16,602 bases of DNA. It comes from Dehalococcoidia bacterium. GTDB taxonomy: Bacteria; Chloroflexota; Dehalococcoidia; GIF9; AB-539-J10. Location of the stretch: contig JAUVXS010000018.1 in the NCBI GenBank assembly GCA_030603485.1, positions 1 to 16,602 on the forward strand, written 5' to 3'. Of the stretch, positions 1-7,189 are shown piece by piece. The notes under the pieces are model-generated. The model had not been told where the DNA came from, searched no databases, and worked only from the letters and a program-made list of their open reading frames with translations. The translations under genes were made by a program, and so were the position numbers. Each line of letters opens with the position of its first letter. Position 1 is the stretch's first letter.

Positions 1-105
1 TCCGCCTCCGACAAACCAATATTGGACATTCGGCAAGCCTGTAGGCGAGGCATTCAGCATGGGGAGGAAACTGAAAAGGTAAGCCAAAGTCACAGTATAA
101 TGAAT

Positions 106-133
106 TTTGACGCTTGCTATTCAAAGCGTCGAA
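106..133. repeat. Inverted repeat (hairpin)
   Basis: GACGCTT (109-115) and AAGCGTC (124-130) are perfect inverted copies around an 8-base loop. The stem extends outward by a T-G wobble and two T-A pairs, to about 10 bp. No T run follows on either strand, so it is not a standard intrinsic terminator. It lies just after the open frame that ends at 82 and could mark the end of an upstream transcript. Confidence 0.5.
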
Positions 134-262
134 TAGGCCAAGCAACTATAGAGAACAGGTGTAAGGCCTAGCTTTGTTTACCTGAGCCCCACAATACATC
201 GTTTTGTTGCCTGCGAAATATGTCGCTAGAGATTGATCTCATCCTGAATCCTCATCTTCCAT

Positions 263-357
263 CGTTCTCTCGCTCTGTTGCACTATCGCACTATCGCGCT
301 CTCGCTCTTTCGCTCTATTGCTCTATCGCTTTCGCTCCACCGCTCCATTGTTTCTCC
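263..357. repeat. Degenerate pyrimidine-rich short-period repeat
   Basis: This is a strongly strand-biased tract in which variants of CGCTCT recur roughly every 7-9 bases. It includes a perfect tandem pair of the octamer GCACTATC at 280-287 and 288-295. A purine-rich segment (372-413) follows and is partly complementary to it, so a long imperfect hairpin or a triplex-type structure is conceivable. No gene is supported across it. Confidence 0.5.
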
Positions 358-447
358 AGTGCATTGCTCCCCAGAGAACAGGGAGTAGAGCACAGAGAGC
401 AGAGAGTACGGAGTGTTGAATTGGATTGTATATGAGATCAAGCTATC

Positions 448-476
448 TTAATTTTGTAATTTACCTGTGTTATAAT
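448..476 (+). promoter_or_regulatory. Probable promoter of the thrS operon
   Basis: A consensus -10 hexamer TATAAT lies at 471-476. It is preceded by TGT at 468-470, which makes a TGN extended -10. The hexamer 17 bases upstream (TTAATT, 448-453) is a weak -35, as is common for extended -10 promoters. Transcription would start near 483, giving a leader of about 140 nt before thrS. This is the only good promoter seen between the window edge and thrS. Confidence 0.6.
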
Positions 477-514
477 CCGACGCATCGTCACAATAAAATG
501 CCAGGAGGTAAAAA

Positions 515-580
515 ATGGAAAAGCGATGTCATATCATCGCAGAGGTCACTGGTTCAAGTCCAGTACCGCCCATTTTTTGA
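515..580 (+). CDS. Possible 21-residue thrS leader peptide (uORF)
   Basis: A perfect AGGAGG (503-508) sits 6 bases before an ATG at 515. The frame stays open for 21 codons to TGA at 578-580. The product begins MEKRCHIIAEV and continues TGSSPVPPIF. The second half is what a tRNA T arm and acceptor strand spell in this frame, so the frame could be a by-product of a tRNA relic. However, the optimally spaced ribosome-binding site, the position between the promoter and thrS, and the following hairpin and T tract are also what a translated attenuator leader would look like. Only one Thr codon (ACT at 548) is present, which argues against classical threonine-codon attenuation. Translation is unproven. 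Confidence 0.3.
   Translation: MEKRCHIIAEVTGSSPVPPIF
541..572 (+). pseudogene. tRNA remnant: 3' half (variable loop, T arm, acceptor strand)
   Basis: Bases 548-552 (ACTGG), loop TTCAAGT (553-559) and 560-564 (CCAGT) form a perfect 5-bp T arm with the canonical TTCRANT loop. ACCGCCC (565-571) and A572 follow, as a 3' acceptor strand and discriminator base. AGGTC at 543-547 fits a variable loop. The required partner GGGCGGT is not present at the right distance; AGGAGGT (503-509) pairs at only 5 of 7 positions, and no D arm can be formed. A 6-bp hairpin, GCGATG-TCATAT-CATCGC (523-540), occupies the anticodon-arm position but has the wrong loop geometry. It is therefore a degenerate or truncated tRNA (Val- or Met-like 3' end), or an attachment-site scar. 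Confidence 0.6.
544..578 (+). terminator. Candidate attenuator: T-arm hairpin plus T tract
   Basis: GGT (544-546) and ACTGG (548-552) pair with CCAGT and ACC (560-567), leaving C547 bulged. This gives 8 bp closed by a 7-base loop. After GCCCA comes a run of six T (573-578). The 5-base gap between stem and T run is longer than in a typical intrinsic terminator, so function as a thrS attenuator is a hypothesis only. A second 7-bp hairpin follows at 582-599. Confidence 0.3.
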
Positions 581-581
581 T

Positions 582-599
582 GAAATCATGTTTGATTTC
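582..599 (+). promoter_or_regulatory. Hairpin in thrS 5' leader
   Basis: GAAATCA (582-588) and TGATTTC (593-599) form a perfect 7-bp stem with a 4-base loop, TGTT. It lies 24 bases upstream of the thrS ATG. It could affect ribosome access or combine with the preceding hairpin. No T run follows, so it is not itself a terminator. Confidence 0.4.
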
Positions 600-623
600 T
601 AAGTTTACAGTAGAAAGTTCGAG

Positions 624-2354
624 ATGAAATCAAAAAAGAAGGATGAGCAACTGGAACGGATGCGCCACTCTGCATCTCATATTATGGCTGAGGCGGTACA
701 AGGTCTTTTTCCCGAGGCTAAATTTGGCATCGGACCGATCATTGAGAATGGCTTCTATTATGACTTTGAGCTGCCACGCCCATTAACACCGGAAGATTTA
801 CCTATAATTGAGAACAAGATGAGGGAGATTATTAGTCAGGATGCACCGTTTGTCAACGAGGAAATGAATAAAGATGAAGCGCGTAAGCTCTTTGCTGCCC
901 AGCCCTATAAACTGGAGCTTATCAACGAAATTGCCGATACTAGTGTAACTATCTATAAACAAGGTTCTTTCACCGATTTATGCCGCGGTCCTCATCTATC
1001 TTCTACGGGTGAGGTAAAAGCATTTAAACTTACTCATCTAGCTGGAGCATACTGGCGTGGTGATGAAAAGCGACCCATGCTACAAAGAATTTATGGTGTA
1101 GCTTTTGAGAGCCGAGAAGAGCTTGACGATTATTTATCGTGGCAAGCTGAAGTCATTAAACGCGACCATAGGAAGCTGGGCAAAGAACTCGACCTCTTCA
1201 GTATTCACGAGGAAATTGGTCCTGGCTTAATTTGCTGGCACCCCAGAGGTGCTTTGATTCGACAAATCATCGAGGACTTCTGGAAGGTAGAGCACATCAA
1301 GCGAGGCTATGACATCGTTTACACTCCTCACATAGCCAAGCTAGATTTGTGGAAAACTAGCGGGCATTGGGAATTCTATCGGGATTATCTGTTCTCACCG
1401 ATGGAGATTGAGGGACAGCACTATATGCTAAGGCCCATGAATTGCCTGGGGCATATTTTGATTTACAAAAGCCAATTGCGCAGTTATCGCAATTTGCCTT
1501 TGAGATATGCCGAATTGGGCACAGTATACAGGTATGAGCGAACTGGTGTATTATATGGGCTTGCCAGGGTCAGGGGCTTTACTCAAGATGATGCTCATAT
1601 TTTTTGCCGACCTGATCAGGTTGAAGAGGAAGTACTAGAAGTTCTGAACTTGGCACAATTCATGATGGCTAGCTTTGGCTTTGATGAGTATGAGTTGTTG
1701 TTATCAACGCGTCCTGAGAAATATGCTGGCACAGTTTCAATGTGGGAGGAATCCACGGAATCCTTGAAACACGTTCTGGAGAGACTTAACTTGCATTATG
1801 AAGTGGATCCTGGCGAGGGGGTTTTCTACGGGCCTAAAATCGATATTAAACTCAAGGATGCTTTAGGGCATGTTTGGCAAGGTCCTACCATCCAGGTCGA
1901 TTTCAATTTGCCACAACGCTTTAATGTTTGTTATATTGGTGAGGATGGCTTGGAGCATAATGTAGTGATGATACATCGCACAGTTCTAGGTAGTATGGAG
2001 CGTTTTTTAGCCTGCCTCATAGAGCATTATGGTGGTGTCTTCCCGGTATGGTTATCGCCAGTTCAAACAATAGTAATTCCCATAGCAGATCGCCATATTG
2101 GCTATACGCGTAAGATAGAGAGCGATTTTAAGAATGAGGGCATCCGAGTTCGGGTTGACGACCGCTCTGAGAGAATGAATTTGAAAATAAGAGAAGCCCA
2201 ACTGGAGAAAGTTCCATATATGCTTATAGTTGGTGATAAAGAAATGACTTCATCCAGTGTATCACTTCGCTTAAGGAATGGCGAGAATCTGGGCTTAGAA
2301 ACTCTGTTACACGTTAAGAGTAGAATAAGAACAGCTATAGAGGCCAAGTCCTGA
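624..2354 (+). CDS. thrS: Threonine--tRNA ligase lacking the TGS domain
   Basis: This enzyme charges tRNA-Thr with threonine in the cytosol. The editing domain (about residues 12-190) keeps HSASH (H15, H19) and CRGPH (C120, H124), the hydrolytic site that removes mischarged serine. The class II catalytic core follows, with likely zinc ligands C264 (MNCLGH), H315 (DDAHIF) and H441 (VMIHRTVLGSMER), and motif 2 around residues 293-315. The anticodon-binding domain runs from about 470 to 576. At 576 residues it is short of the usual 640 or so, because it starts directly at the editing domain with no N-terminal TGS (N1) domain. The in-frame TAA at 600 rules out a longer start. The Shine-Dalgarno is weak. 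Motif 2 reads GVLYGLARVR where LHGL is usual. It is first in an operon with infC, rpmI, rplT, pheS and pheT. Confidence 0.97.
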   Translation: MKSKKKDEQLERMRHSASHIMAEAVQGLFPEAKFGIGPIIENGFYYDFELPRPLTPEDLPIIENKMREIISQDAPFVNEEMNKDEARKLFAAQPYKLELINEIADTSVTIYKQGSFTDLCRGPHLSSTGEVKAFKLTHLAGAYWRGDEKRPMLQRIYGVAFESREELDDYLSWQAEVIKRDHRKLGKELDLFSIHEEIGPGLICWHPRGALIRQIIEDFWKVEHIKRGYDIVYTPHIAKLDLWKTSGHWEFYRDYLFSPMEIEGQHYMLRPMNCLGHILIYKSQLRSYRNLPLRYAELGTVYRYERTGVLYGLARVRGFTQDDAHIFCRPDQVEEEVLEVLNLAQFMMASFGFDEYELLLSTRPEKYAGTVSMWEESTESLKHVLERLNLHYEVDPGEGVFYGPKIDIKLKDALGHVWQGPTIQVDFNLPQRFNVCYIGEDGLEHNVVMIHRTVLGSMERFLACLIEHYGGVFPVWLSPVQTIVIPIADRHIGYTRKIESDFKNEGIRVRVDDRSERMNLKIREAQLEKVPYMLIVGDKEMTSSSVSLRLRNGENLGLETLLHVKSRIRTAIEAKS

Positions 2355-2380
2355 ATACTGTTCCAGGGGGTAGCAAGAGC

Positions 2381-2926
2381 ATAGTTAAAGCATTATTAAC
2401 CAATAGAAGAATCAGAGCCAGAGAAGTTCGCCTCATAGGGGAAGATGGGGAGCAGTTGGGCGTAGTGTCTCTACAGAAAGCATTGGAGATTGCTTACGAG
2501 CGCGGCCTGGATTTGGTGCAGGTAGCATCAACCATGACTCCGCCAGTATGCCGGGTTCTTGATTATGGCAAATATAAGTATGAGCAAACTAAAAAGGAAC
2601 GCAAGGCGAAGAGGGGCCAAAGAGTCGGCTTACTCAGGCAGGTTCGTTTAAGACCCAAGATAGAAGAGCATGACTTACAGGCGAAAATCAAGACCACGAA
2701 GAAATTATTGGAGGAGGGCAATAAAGTACGATTAGTGCTAAGGTTTAGAGGACGCGAAATTATTTATCCTGAATCAGGTTGGAAGGTGCTGCGTAAAGTA
2801 GCTGAAGCTTCAAAAGAAATAGCTATAGTAAGCAGCTCTGCTAATGAGGCAAGGAGTATAGTCTTGGTCTTATCACCGGTTTCCCAGAAGAAAGCTAAGG
2901 AGACAGAAACAGATGCCAAAACTTAA
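2381..2926 (+). CDS. infC: Translation initiation factor IF-3, probable AUA start
   Basis: IF3 binds the 30S subunit, prevents premature 50S joining and proofreads the initiator tRNA and start codon. The N-domain signature NRRIRAREVRLIGEDGEQLG begins at 2402. The linker and C-domain follow, with PPVCRVLDYGKYKYE and the conserved LRPKIEEHD. A TTG at 2456 would cut away this conserved N-terminus, so the true start must be upstream. The open frame has no ATG, GTG or TTG there. The best candidate is ATA at 2381, 10 bases after AGGGGG (2365-2370), giving about 181 residues. ATC at 2411 and CTG at 2351 are alternatives. Rare start codons are known for infC (AUU in E. coli), where they allow IF3 to repress its own translation. 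The end overlaps rpmI by 14 bases. Confidence 0.92.
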   Translation: MVKALLTNRRIRAREVRLIGEDGEQLGVVSLQKALEIAYERGLDLVQVASTMTPPVCRVLDYGKYKYEQTKKERKAKRGQRVGLLRQVRLRPKIEEHDLQAKIKTTKKLLEEGNKVRLVLRFRGREIIYPESGWKVLRKVAEASKEIAIVSSSANEARSIVLVLSPVSQKKAKETETDAKT

Positions 2927-3110
2927 AACACATAAGGGGGCAGCAAGCCGCTTTCGTATAACAGGTGGCGGCAAGCTGATGCGCACTAAATGCGGCAAAA
3001 GTCATTTGAGACGGAAAAAGGCTCCTAGAACTAATCGCCTCTACGATGAAATGATTATGACTTCCTCAGCGGATAAGAAGAGAGTGAGGAGGCTTTTACC
3101 CTACAAATAG
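2913..3110 (+). CDS. rpmI: 50S ribosomal protein L35 (bL35)
   Basis: A small basic protein of the 50S subunit. Its 65 residues match family length. The protein begins MPKLKTHKGAASRFRITGGGK, close to the canonical KTHKGAAKRF...GKxKR opening, and continues with SHLRRKKAPRTNRL. The ATG lies inside the last codons of infC (14-base overlap). AAGGAG at 2897-2902 is the ribosome-binding site, 10 bases upstream, so translation is probably coupled to infC. The next gene is rplT, the usual partner. Confidence 0.97.
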   Translation: MPKLKTHKGAASRFRITGGGKLMRTKCGKSHLRRKKAPRTNRLYDEMIMTSSADKKRVRRLLPYK

Positions 3111-3184
3111 TGTAGAGAGGGAAAGTAGTTTATTCCATTGCCAAAAAGAAAGAGATAACGCCCAAGGATTAAAGGAGGAAGAAC

Positions 3185-3550
3185 TTGCCACGAGCCAGAA
3201 GCGGAAAAGTCACCCACAGACGACATAAAAAGGTACTTGAGCTAACCAAGGGGCACCGAGCTTCCAGGCATGCCTTATATCGTAGAGCTCATGAGTCCAT
3301 GCTTCATGCCCTGGATTATTCCTATTGTCATCGTCGTGAACGGAAAGGCGACTTCAGAAAGTTATGGATTGCGCGCGTTAATGCTGCGACACGGGCTAGA
3401 GGGCTTACTTATAGTCAGTTTATAGCAGGATTAAAAAAATCAAATGTGGAAATCAATCGCAAGATGTTGGCAGAGATGGCGGTCAAAGACCCTGAAGGTT
3501 TTACCACATTGGTCTCCTCGGTAACTGAGGCTAACTCACCTCGCTTGTAA
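3185..3550 (+). CDS. rplT: 50S ribosomal protein L20 (bL20), TTG start
   Basis: L20 binds 23S rRNA early in 50S assembly, and in some bacteria it represses the rpmI-rplT operon. The 121 residues match family length and carry the hallmark opening with THRRHKKVLELTKGH, followed by RRAHESMLHALDYSY and the RRERKGDFRKLWIARVNAA segment. The start is TTG at 3185, fixed by family alignment (MPRARSG) and by a strong AAAGGAGG at 3171-3178, 6 bases away. The 74 bases between rpmI and rplT hold no recognisable leader structure. Confidence 0.97.
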   Translation: MPRARSGKVTHRRHKKVLELTKGHRASRHALYRRAHESMLHALDYSYCHRRERKGDFRKLWIARVNAATRARGLTYSQFIAGLKKSNVEINRKMLAEMAVKDPEGFTTLVSSVTEANSPRL

Positions 3551-3560
3551 TGACATTATA

Positions 3561-3580
3561 CCTGAAGATTTCAGGAATTT
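3561..3580 (+). terminator. Weak terminator-like hairpin between rplT and pheS
   Basis: CCTGAA (3561-3566) and TTCAGG (3570-3575) form a perfect 6-bp stem with a 3-base loop, followed by AATTTTG. The stem is short and the T run has only four bases. It may reduce rather than stop transcription, so that pheST are made at lower levels than the ribosomal proteins. Confidence 0.4.
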
Positions 3581-3609
3581 TGAACAAGGTTAACATTACT
3601 TGGTAATCA

Positions 3610-4644
3610 ATGCAGGAACAGCTCAAGAACCTTCATGCACAAGCTCTCGATGAGCTGGGCCAAGTTCATAATCCTCGGGAGCTGGAATTATGGCGCGTTC
3701 GCTACCTGGGTAAGAAAAGCAGTTTAACTAAAATGCTACGTTCCTTGGCCGTCTTGCCCCTGGAAGAACGGCGAAAGGCGGGTGCCCAAGCTAACGCAAT
3801 CAAGAGAGCTTTAGAGTTAAGCCTGGAAGAGAAGGGAAGATTATTAGAGGAAGCCCTTTTGACCTCTCCTCTGGAATCCCAAGGATTAGATGTTACCTTG
3901 CCTGGTCGGCCTCTCTCGACAGGTCGACTGCACCCAACCACTCAAATACTTAGGGAAATTTGCAGCGTTTTCAAGAATATGGGCTTCCAGGTAATTGAGG
4001 GATCCGACGTGGAGTGGGATTACTACAACTTTGAAGCCTTGAATATTCCTCAACATCATCCGGCGCGAGATATGTTTGCTACCCTATGGATAGATGCAGG
4101 CATGGGAAGAAAGGCTAGACTTTTACGCACGCACACTTCCCCAATGCAGATTAGATTTATGGAGAGGGAACGTCCGCCAATACGAGTCATAGTACCGGGG
4201 CGAGTCTATAGATATGAAGCGACTGACGCTACTCACGAATCTATGTTTTATCAAGTTGAAGGTTTGGCTGTGGATAAGGGCATAACCCTGGCTGATTTGA
4301 AAGGCACTTTGTTTGACTTTTGCCGCTGTATTTTCGGTGAGGAAAGGAAAGTGCGCTTCCGTTGCGATTACTTTCCTTTTGTGGAACCCGGGGTAGAGGT
4401 GGCCATCGGATGTCTAGTTTGCGATGGGGCTGGCTGCCGACTGTGTGGTTACAGCGGCTGGATTGAAATACTAGGTGCGGGGATGGTGCATCCCGACGTC
4501 CTGGCGCGCGTCGATATCAACCCTGAGCTTTACAGTGGTTTTGCCTTTGGGTTGGGAGTTGAGCGTATACATATGCTCCGCTATGGTATTGACGACATTC
4601 GCCTCTTTTATAGCAATGACCTCAGGTTTTTGAGACAGTTCTAG
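3610..4644 (+). CDS. pheS: Phenylalanine--tRNA ligase alpha subunit
   Basis: This is the catalytic subunit of the heterotetrameric (alpha-beta)2 PheRS, which attaches phenylalanine to tRNA-Phe. The N-terminal helical coiled-coil arm (about 1-90) contains RYLGKKSSLTKMLRSL. The class II core (about 100-344) has HPARDM, LLRTHTSPMQIR, the motif 2 region GRVYRYEATDATHESMF, and motif 3 near GFAFGLGVERIHMLRYGIDDIR. Four cysteines (CLVCDGAGCRLC) sit before GWIEILGAGMVHP, a variant seen in many bacterial PheS proteins. An in-frame TAA at 3604-3606 fixes ATG 3610 as the start. The ribosome-binding site is weak. It is followed 16 bases later by pheT, its obligate partner. Confidence 0.97.
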   Translation: MQEQLKNLHAQALDELGQVHNPRELELWRVRYLGKKSSLTKMLRSLAVLPLEERRKAGAQANAIKRALELSLEEKGRLLEEALLTSPLESQGLDVTLPGRPLSTGRLHPTTQILREICSVFKNMGFQVIEGSDVEWDYYNFEALNIPQHHPARDMFATLWIDAGMGRKARLLRTHTSPMQIRFMERERPPIRVIVPGRVYRYEATDATHESMFYQVEGLAVDKGITLADLKGTLFDFCRCIFGEERKVRFRCDYFPFVEPGVEVAIGCLVCDGAGCRLCGYSGWIEILGAGMVHPDVLARVDINPELYSGFAFGLGVERIHMLRYGIDDIRLFYSNDLRFLRQF

Positions 4645-4660
4645 AAGTTAAGGTGATGAC

Positions 4661-7078
4661 ATGAAGGTTTCTCTCAAGTGGCTTGAGGATTATGTTGACA
4701 TAAAACTCGCTCCCGAAGAACTGGCCGAGAGGCTAACCATAGCTGGACTTGAAGTCGGGAATATACAGACTATAGGCAGTACCTGGGATAATGTAGTAAT
4801 AGGGGAAGTAATAGCATTAAATCCTCATCCTAATGCTGAGCGCCTTAAGTTAGCTACAGTTAACCTCGGTACTGAGCAAGTGACCACAGTTTGTGGTGCT
4901 CCCAATATTAGCCTTGGTCAGAGGGTGACTTTTGCCCATATAGGAGCCCGGCTTATAGATGCCCACACTGGAGAAACTATACTGCTAAAGTCGGCTAAAA
5001 TTCGTGGCATCGTTTCCGAAGGCATGGTCTGCTCAGAGAAGGAGCTGGGGCTTTCTGATAATCACGAAGAAATTTTGGTATTGCCGCCGGAGGCGCCTAT
5101 AGGTGCAGCTCTCGGCGATTATCTCGGCGATGTGATTTTTGACTTAGATGTAACACCTAACCGCCCGGATTGCTTATCTATAATTAGCATTGCCCGAGAG
5201 ATTGCTGCCTTAACTGGTGAACCACTACGTTTACCCTCAATTCATTGGAAGGAATTGGGAGAGTCAATAGACTCTTTTGTCTCCGTTGACATAGCCGATC
5301 CGGACGCATGCCCCAGGTACTGTGCTAGTCTGATTACCGGAATCAAGATAGTCTCTTCTCCAGGCTGGCTGCAGCAACGGCTGAATAGCTGCGGCATGCG
5401 TCCCATTAACAACGTCGTTGATGTTACTAATTACGTGATGCTGGAATATGGTCAGCCTCTTCACGCCTTTGATTATCATAAACTTAAGGGGAGACAAATT
5501 ATCGTTCGCAGGGCCGGAAATGGTGAAACCATAACTACTATCGATGGAACAAAGCACGCTCTTACCCCGGATATATTAGTTATCGCCGATAAAGAAGAGG
5601 CCGTTGCTGTTGCTGGAATCATGGGCGGCCTGGATTCCGAAGTTACGGACAAAACTGACACTATCCTCCTGGAGTCAGCGAATTTTAACCAGGCTACCAT
5701 TCGTCGAGGCTGTAGCCATCTGCAACTTCAAAGCGAGGCCTCGATTCGCTTTGACAAAGGGCTTAATAGCGAACTTCCATTATTACCCTTGAAGCGGGCA
5801 ACTCAACTGCTACTGGAGCTAGCCGGCGACAGAGCAGCCAGGGGTATCATTGATGTTTATCCCGGGAAATCAGAACCAAAGCTCATATTACTTACTGCCC
5901 GGGAAGTGAAACGTCTTACAGGCTTGAAGCTCAATATTGATGAAATCCGTAAGGTATTAGAAGCTCTGGGCTTCGAGTGCCAGGAGGGCGATTCAGGCTC
6001 ACAAATTTCGGTGTCCGCGCCTTATTGGCGCGGCGACATTAAATGCTCTGCTGACCTCGTGGAGGAGGTAGTTCGCATCATTGGTTATGAAAAGATTCCT
6101 ATCACCAGGCTTGGCTCTCCTTTGCCTCAACAGGAATCACAGTTGTCACCAGTAGCCCAGCAAAGCAATATCAAGGAGAAATTACGTAATATTCTGCCTG
6201 GCTTGGGCTTTCAAGAGATATTAACTTATTCTTTAGTCAGCCTGGAGAAATTGCAGAAGCTTTCCCCAAAGCTTGAATTGAAAATTCCGCCGTTAAAGGT
6301 AGCTAACCCTATGACGAGGGAACAGGAATTCTTGCGTACCAGTTTACGGGCTGGTCTTCTGTCCACGTTGGCACATAACCAAAAGTTTGAACAAGCGGGC
6401 ATAAGGCTCTTTGAAATTGGTAAGGTATTTTTGCCGCGAGGCAAGGATTTACCTGAAGAAAAAGAGATGCTCTGTGCTGTACTCAGCAGCTCAAGATTGG
6501 AGTTGTCCTGGCATACTGATAAGGAGATGCTCGATTTCTTTGACGCTAAGGCGGTAGTGGAAAATCTCCTGAACCAGTTGGGGTTGAAAGCGAGTTTTAA
6601 TATTGGCGATGATGAAATTCTACTCCCGGGACGAGGGGCTAACATAATCGTTGAAGATGACAAAGTGGGTATTGTAGGGGACGTGCATCCGAGGGTAATG
6701 CAAGCCTTTGAGCTTTCTAACAATATTTGCCTCATTGAAATTGACCTGAAAAAGCTGTTGACCCGGCTTACCAGGACAAAGGAATACCACCCCATCTCAC
6801 GGTTTCCTGCCGTAACCCGGGATATCGCCTTAGTAATAGATGAACAAGTGAACTATCGAAGTGTGGAGAATATAATCCAGAGCTTTCCACTAGTAACGCA
6901 GATAACTCTCTTTGACCTTTATCGAGGCAAGCAAATACCCGAGGGCAAGAAATCTTTTGCCATTAGAATTATCTATCAATCTCCCAGCCATACCTTGACC
7001 GATGAGGAAGTTGACCGGACTCAGGAACAGATGCTCAATAGACTGTATCAGGAACTTGGTGCTACTTTGCGGGACTGA
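4661..7078 (+). CDS. pheT: Phenylalanine--tRNA ligase beta subunit
   Basis: This is the large partner subunit of PheRS, which binds tRNA-Phe and hydrolyses mischarged Tyr-tRNA-Phe. At 805 residues it is full length. The domains in order are an N-terminal segment, an EMAP/OB-fold tRNA-binding domain (about 40-150, NPHPNAERLKLATVN), the B3/B4 editing domain (about 210-390, after LDVTPNRPDCLS), the B5 DNA-binding-like domain (about 400-480), a catalytic-like core domain (about 490-690) and a C-terminal ferredoxin-fold anticodon-binding domain (about 710-805, FPAVTRDIALVID...GKKSFAIRI). AAGGTGA at 4650-4656 precedes the ATG. It is the last gene of the plus-strand operon and converges on proS. Confidence 0.97.
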   Translation: MKVSLKWLEDYVDIKLAPEELAERLTIAGLEVGNIQTIGSTWDNVVIGEVIALNPHPNAERLKLATVNLGTEQVTTVCGAPNISLGQRVTFAHIGARLIDAHTGETILLKSAKIRGIVSEGMVCSEKELGLSDNHEEILVLPPEAPIGAALGDYLGDVIFDLDVTPNRPDCLSIISIAREIAALTGEPLRLPSIHWKELGESIDSFVSVDIADPDACPRYCASLITGIKIVSSPGWLQQRLNSCGMRPINNVVDVTNYVMLEYGQPLHAFDYHKLKGRQIIVRRAGNGETITTIDGTKHALTPDILVIADKEEAVAVAGIMGGLDSEVTDKTDTILLESANFNQATIRRGCSHLQLQSEASIRFDKGLNSELPLLPLKRATQLLLELAGDRAARGIIDVYPGKSEPKLILLTAREVKRLTGLKLNIDEIRKVLEALGFECQEGDSGSQISVSAPYWRGDIKCSADLVEEVVRIIGYEKIPITRLGSPLPQQESQLSPVAQQSNIKEKLRNILPGLGFQEILTYSLVSLEKLQKLSPKLELKIPPLKVANPMTREQEFLRTSLRAGLLSTLAHNQKFEQAGIRLFEIGKVFLPRGKDLPEEKEMLCAVLSSSRLELSWHTDKEMLDFFDAKAVVENLLNQLGLKASFNIGDDEILLPGRGANIIVEDDKVGIVGDVHPRVMQAFELSNNICLIEIDLKKLLTRLTRTKEYHPISRFPAVTRDIALVIDEQVNYRSVENIIQSFPLVTQITLFDLYRGKQIPEGKKSFAIRIIYQSPSHTLTDEEVDRTQEQMLNRLYQELGATLRD

Positions 7079-7189
7079 GTTAGTCAAGGAAAGGCAGAAA
7101 TCTATATTTATGTCCAGCCATAGCCTGCTTTATCTCTGAGGCATTTTGATTTGCCTTACTGCTCGACGATAATAGTGAGCTAAAAGCGA
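7079..7189. other. Convergent intergenic region pheT/proS
   Basis: The two long operons end tail to tail here. Only weak inverted repeats are visible (AGGCA at 7139-7143 with TGCCT at 7152-7156; GCTC at 7161 with GAGC at 7177), and neither has a T run. No convincing intrinsic terminator can be named on either strand, so termination may be Rho-dependent or the transcripts may overlap. Confidence 0.5.

Larger units (their letters stand above)
1..447. other. Gene-poor region upstream of thrS
   Basis: No convincing gene is visible. At the window edge two plus-strand frames are open: frame 2 to a TAA at 80-82 (26 codons, ending in GEAFSMGRKLKR) and frame 1 to about 171. Either could be the tail of a gene cut by the edge, but neither can be identified. 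A 71-codon open frame at 220-435 encodes Ser/Leu/His-rich low-complexity sequence over a repeat tract and is not credible. The stretch also holds an inverted repeat near 106-133, a pyrimidine-rich degenerate repeat at 263-357 and a purine-rich segment at 372-413. The 10-mer AGAGAACAGG occurs twice, at 150 and 373. Confidence 0.5.

Noticed and set aside
220..435. 71-codon open frame upstream of thrS
   Set aside because: Low-complexity Ser/Leu/His/Arg composition produced by the pyrimidine-rich repeat. There is no ribosome-binding site and no recognisable domain.
503..572. A complete functional tRNA at this site
   Set aside because: The acceptor stem has two mismatches, no D arm can be formed, and the anticodon loop does not give a 7-base loop with T33. 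Only the 3' half is credible.
6226..6795. 189-codon minus-strand frame inside pheT
   Set aside because: It lies wholly within the full-length pheT, has no ribosome-binding site and shows Ser-rich antisense composition.
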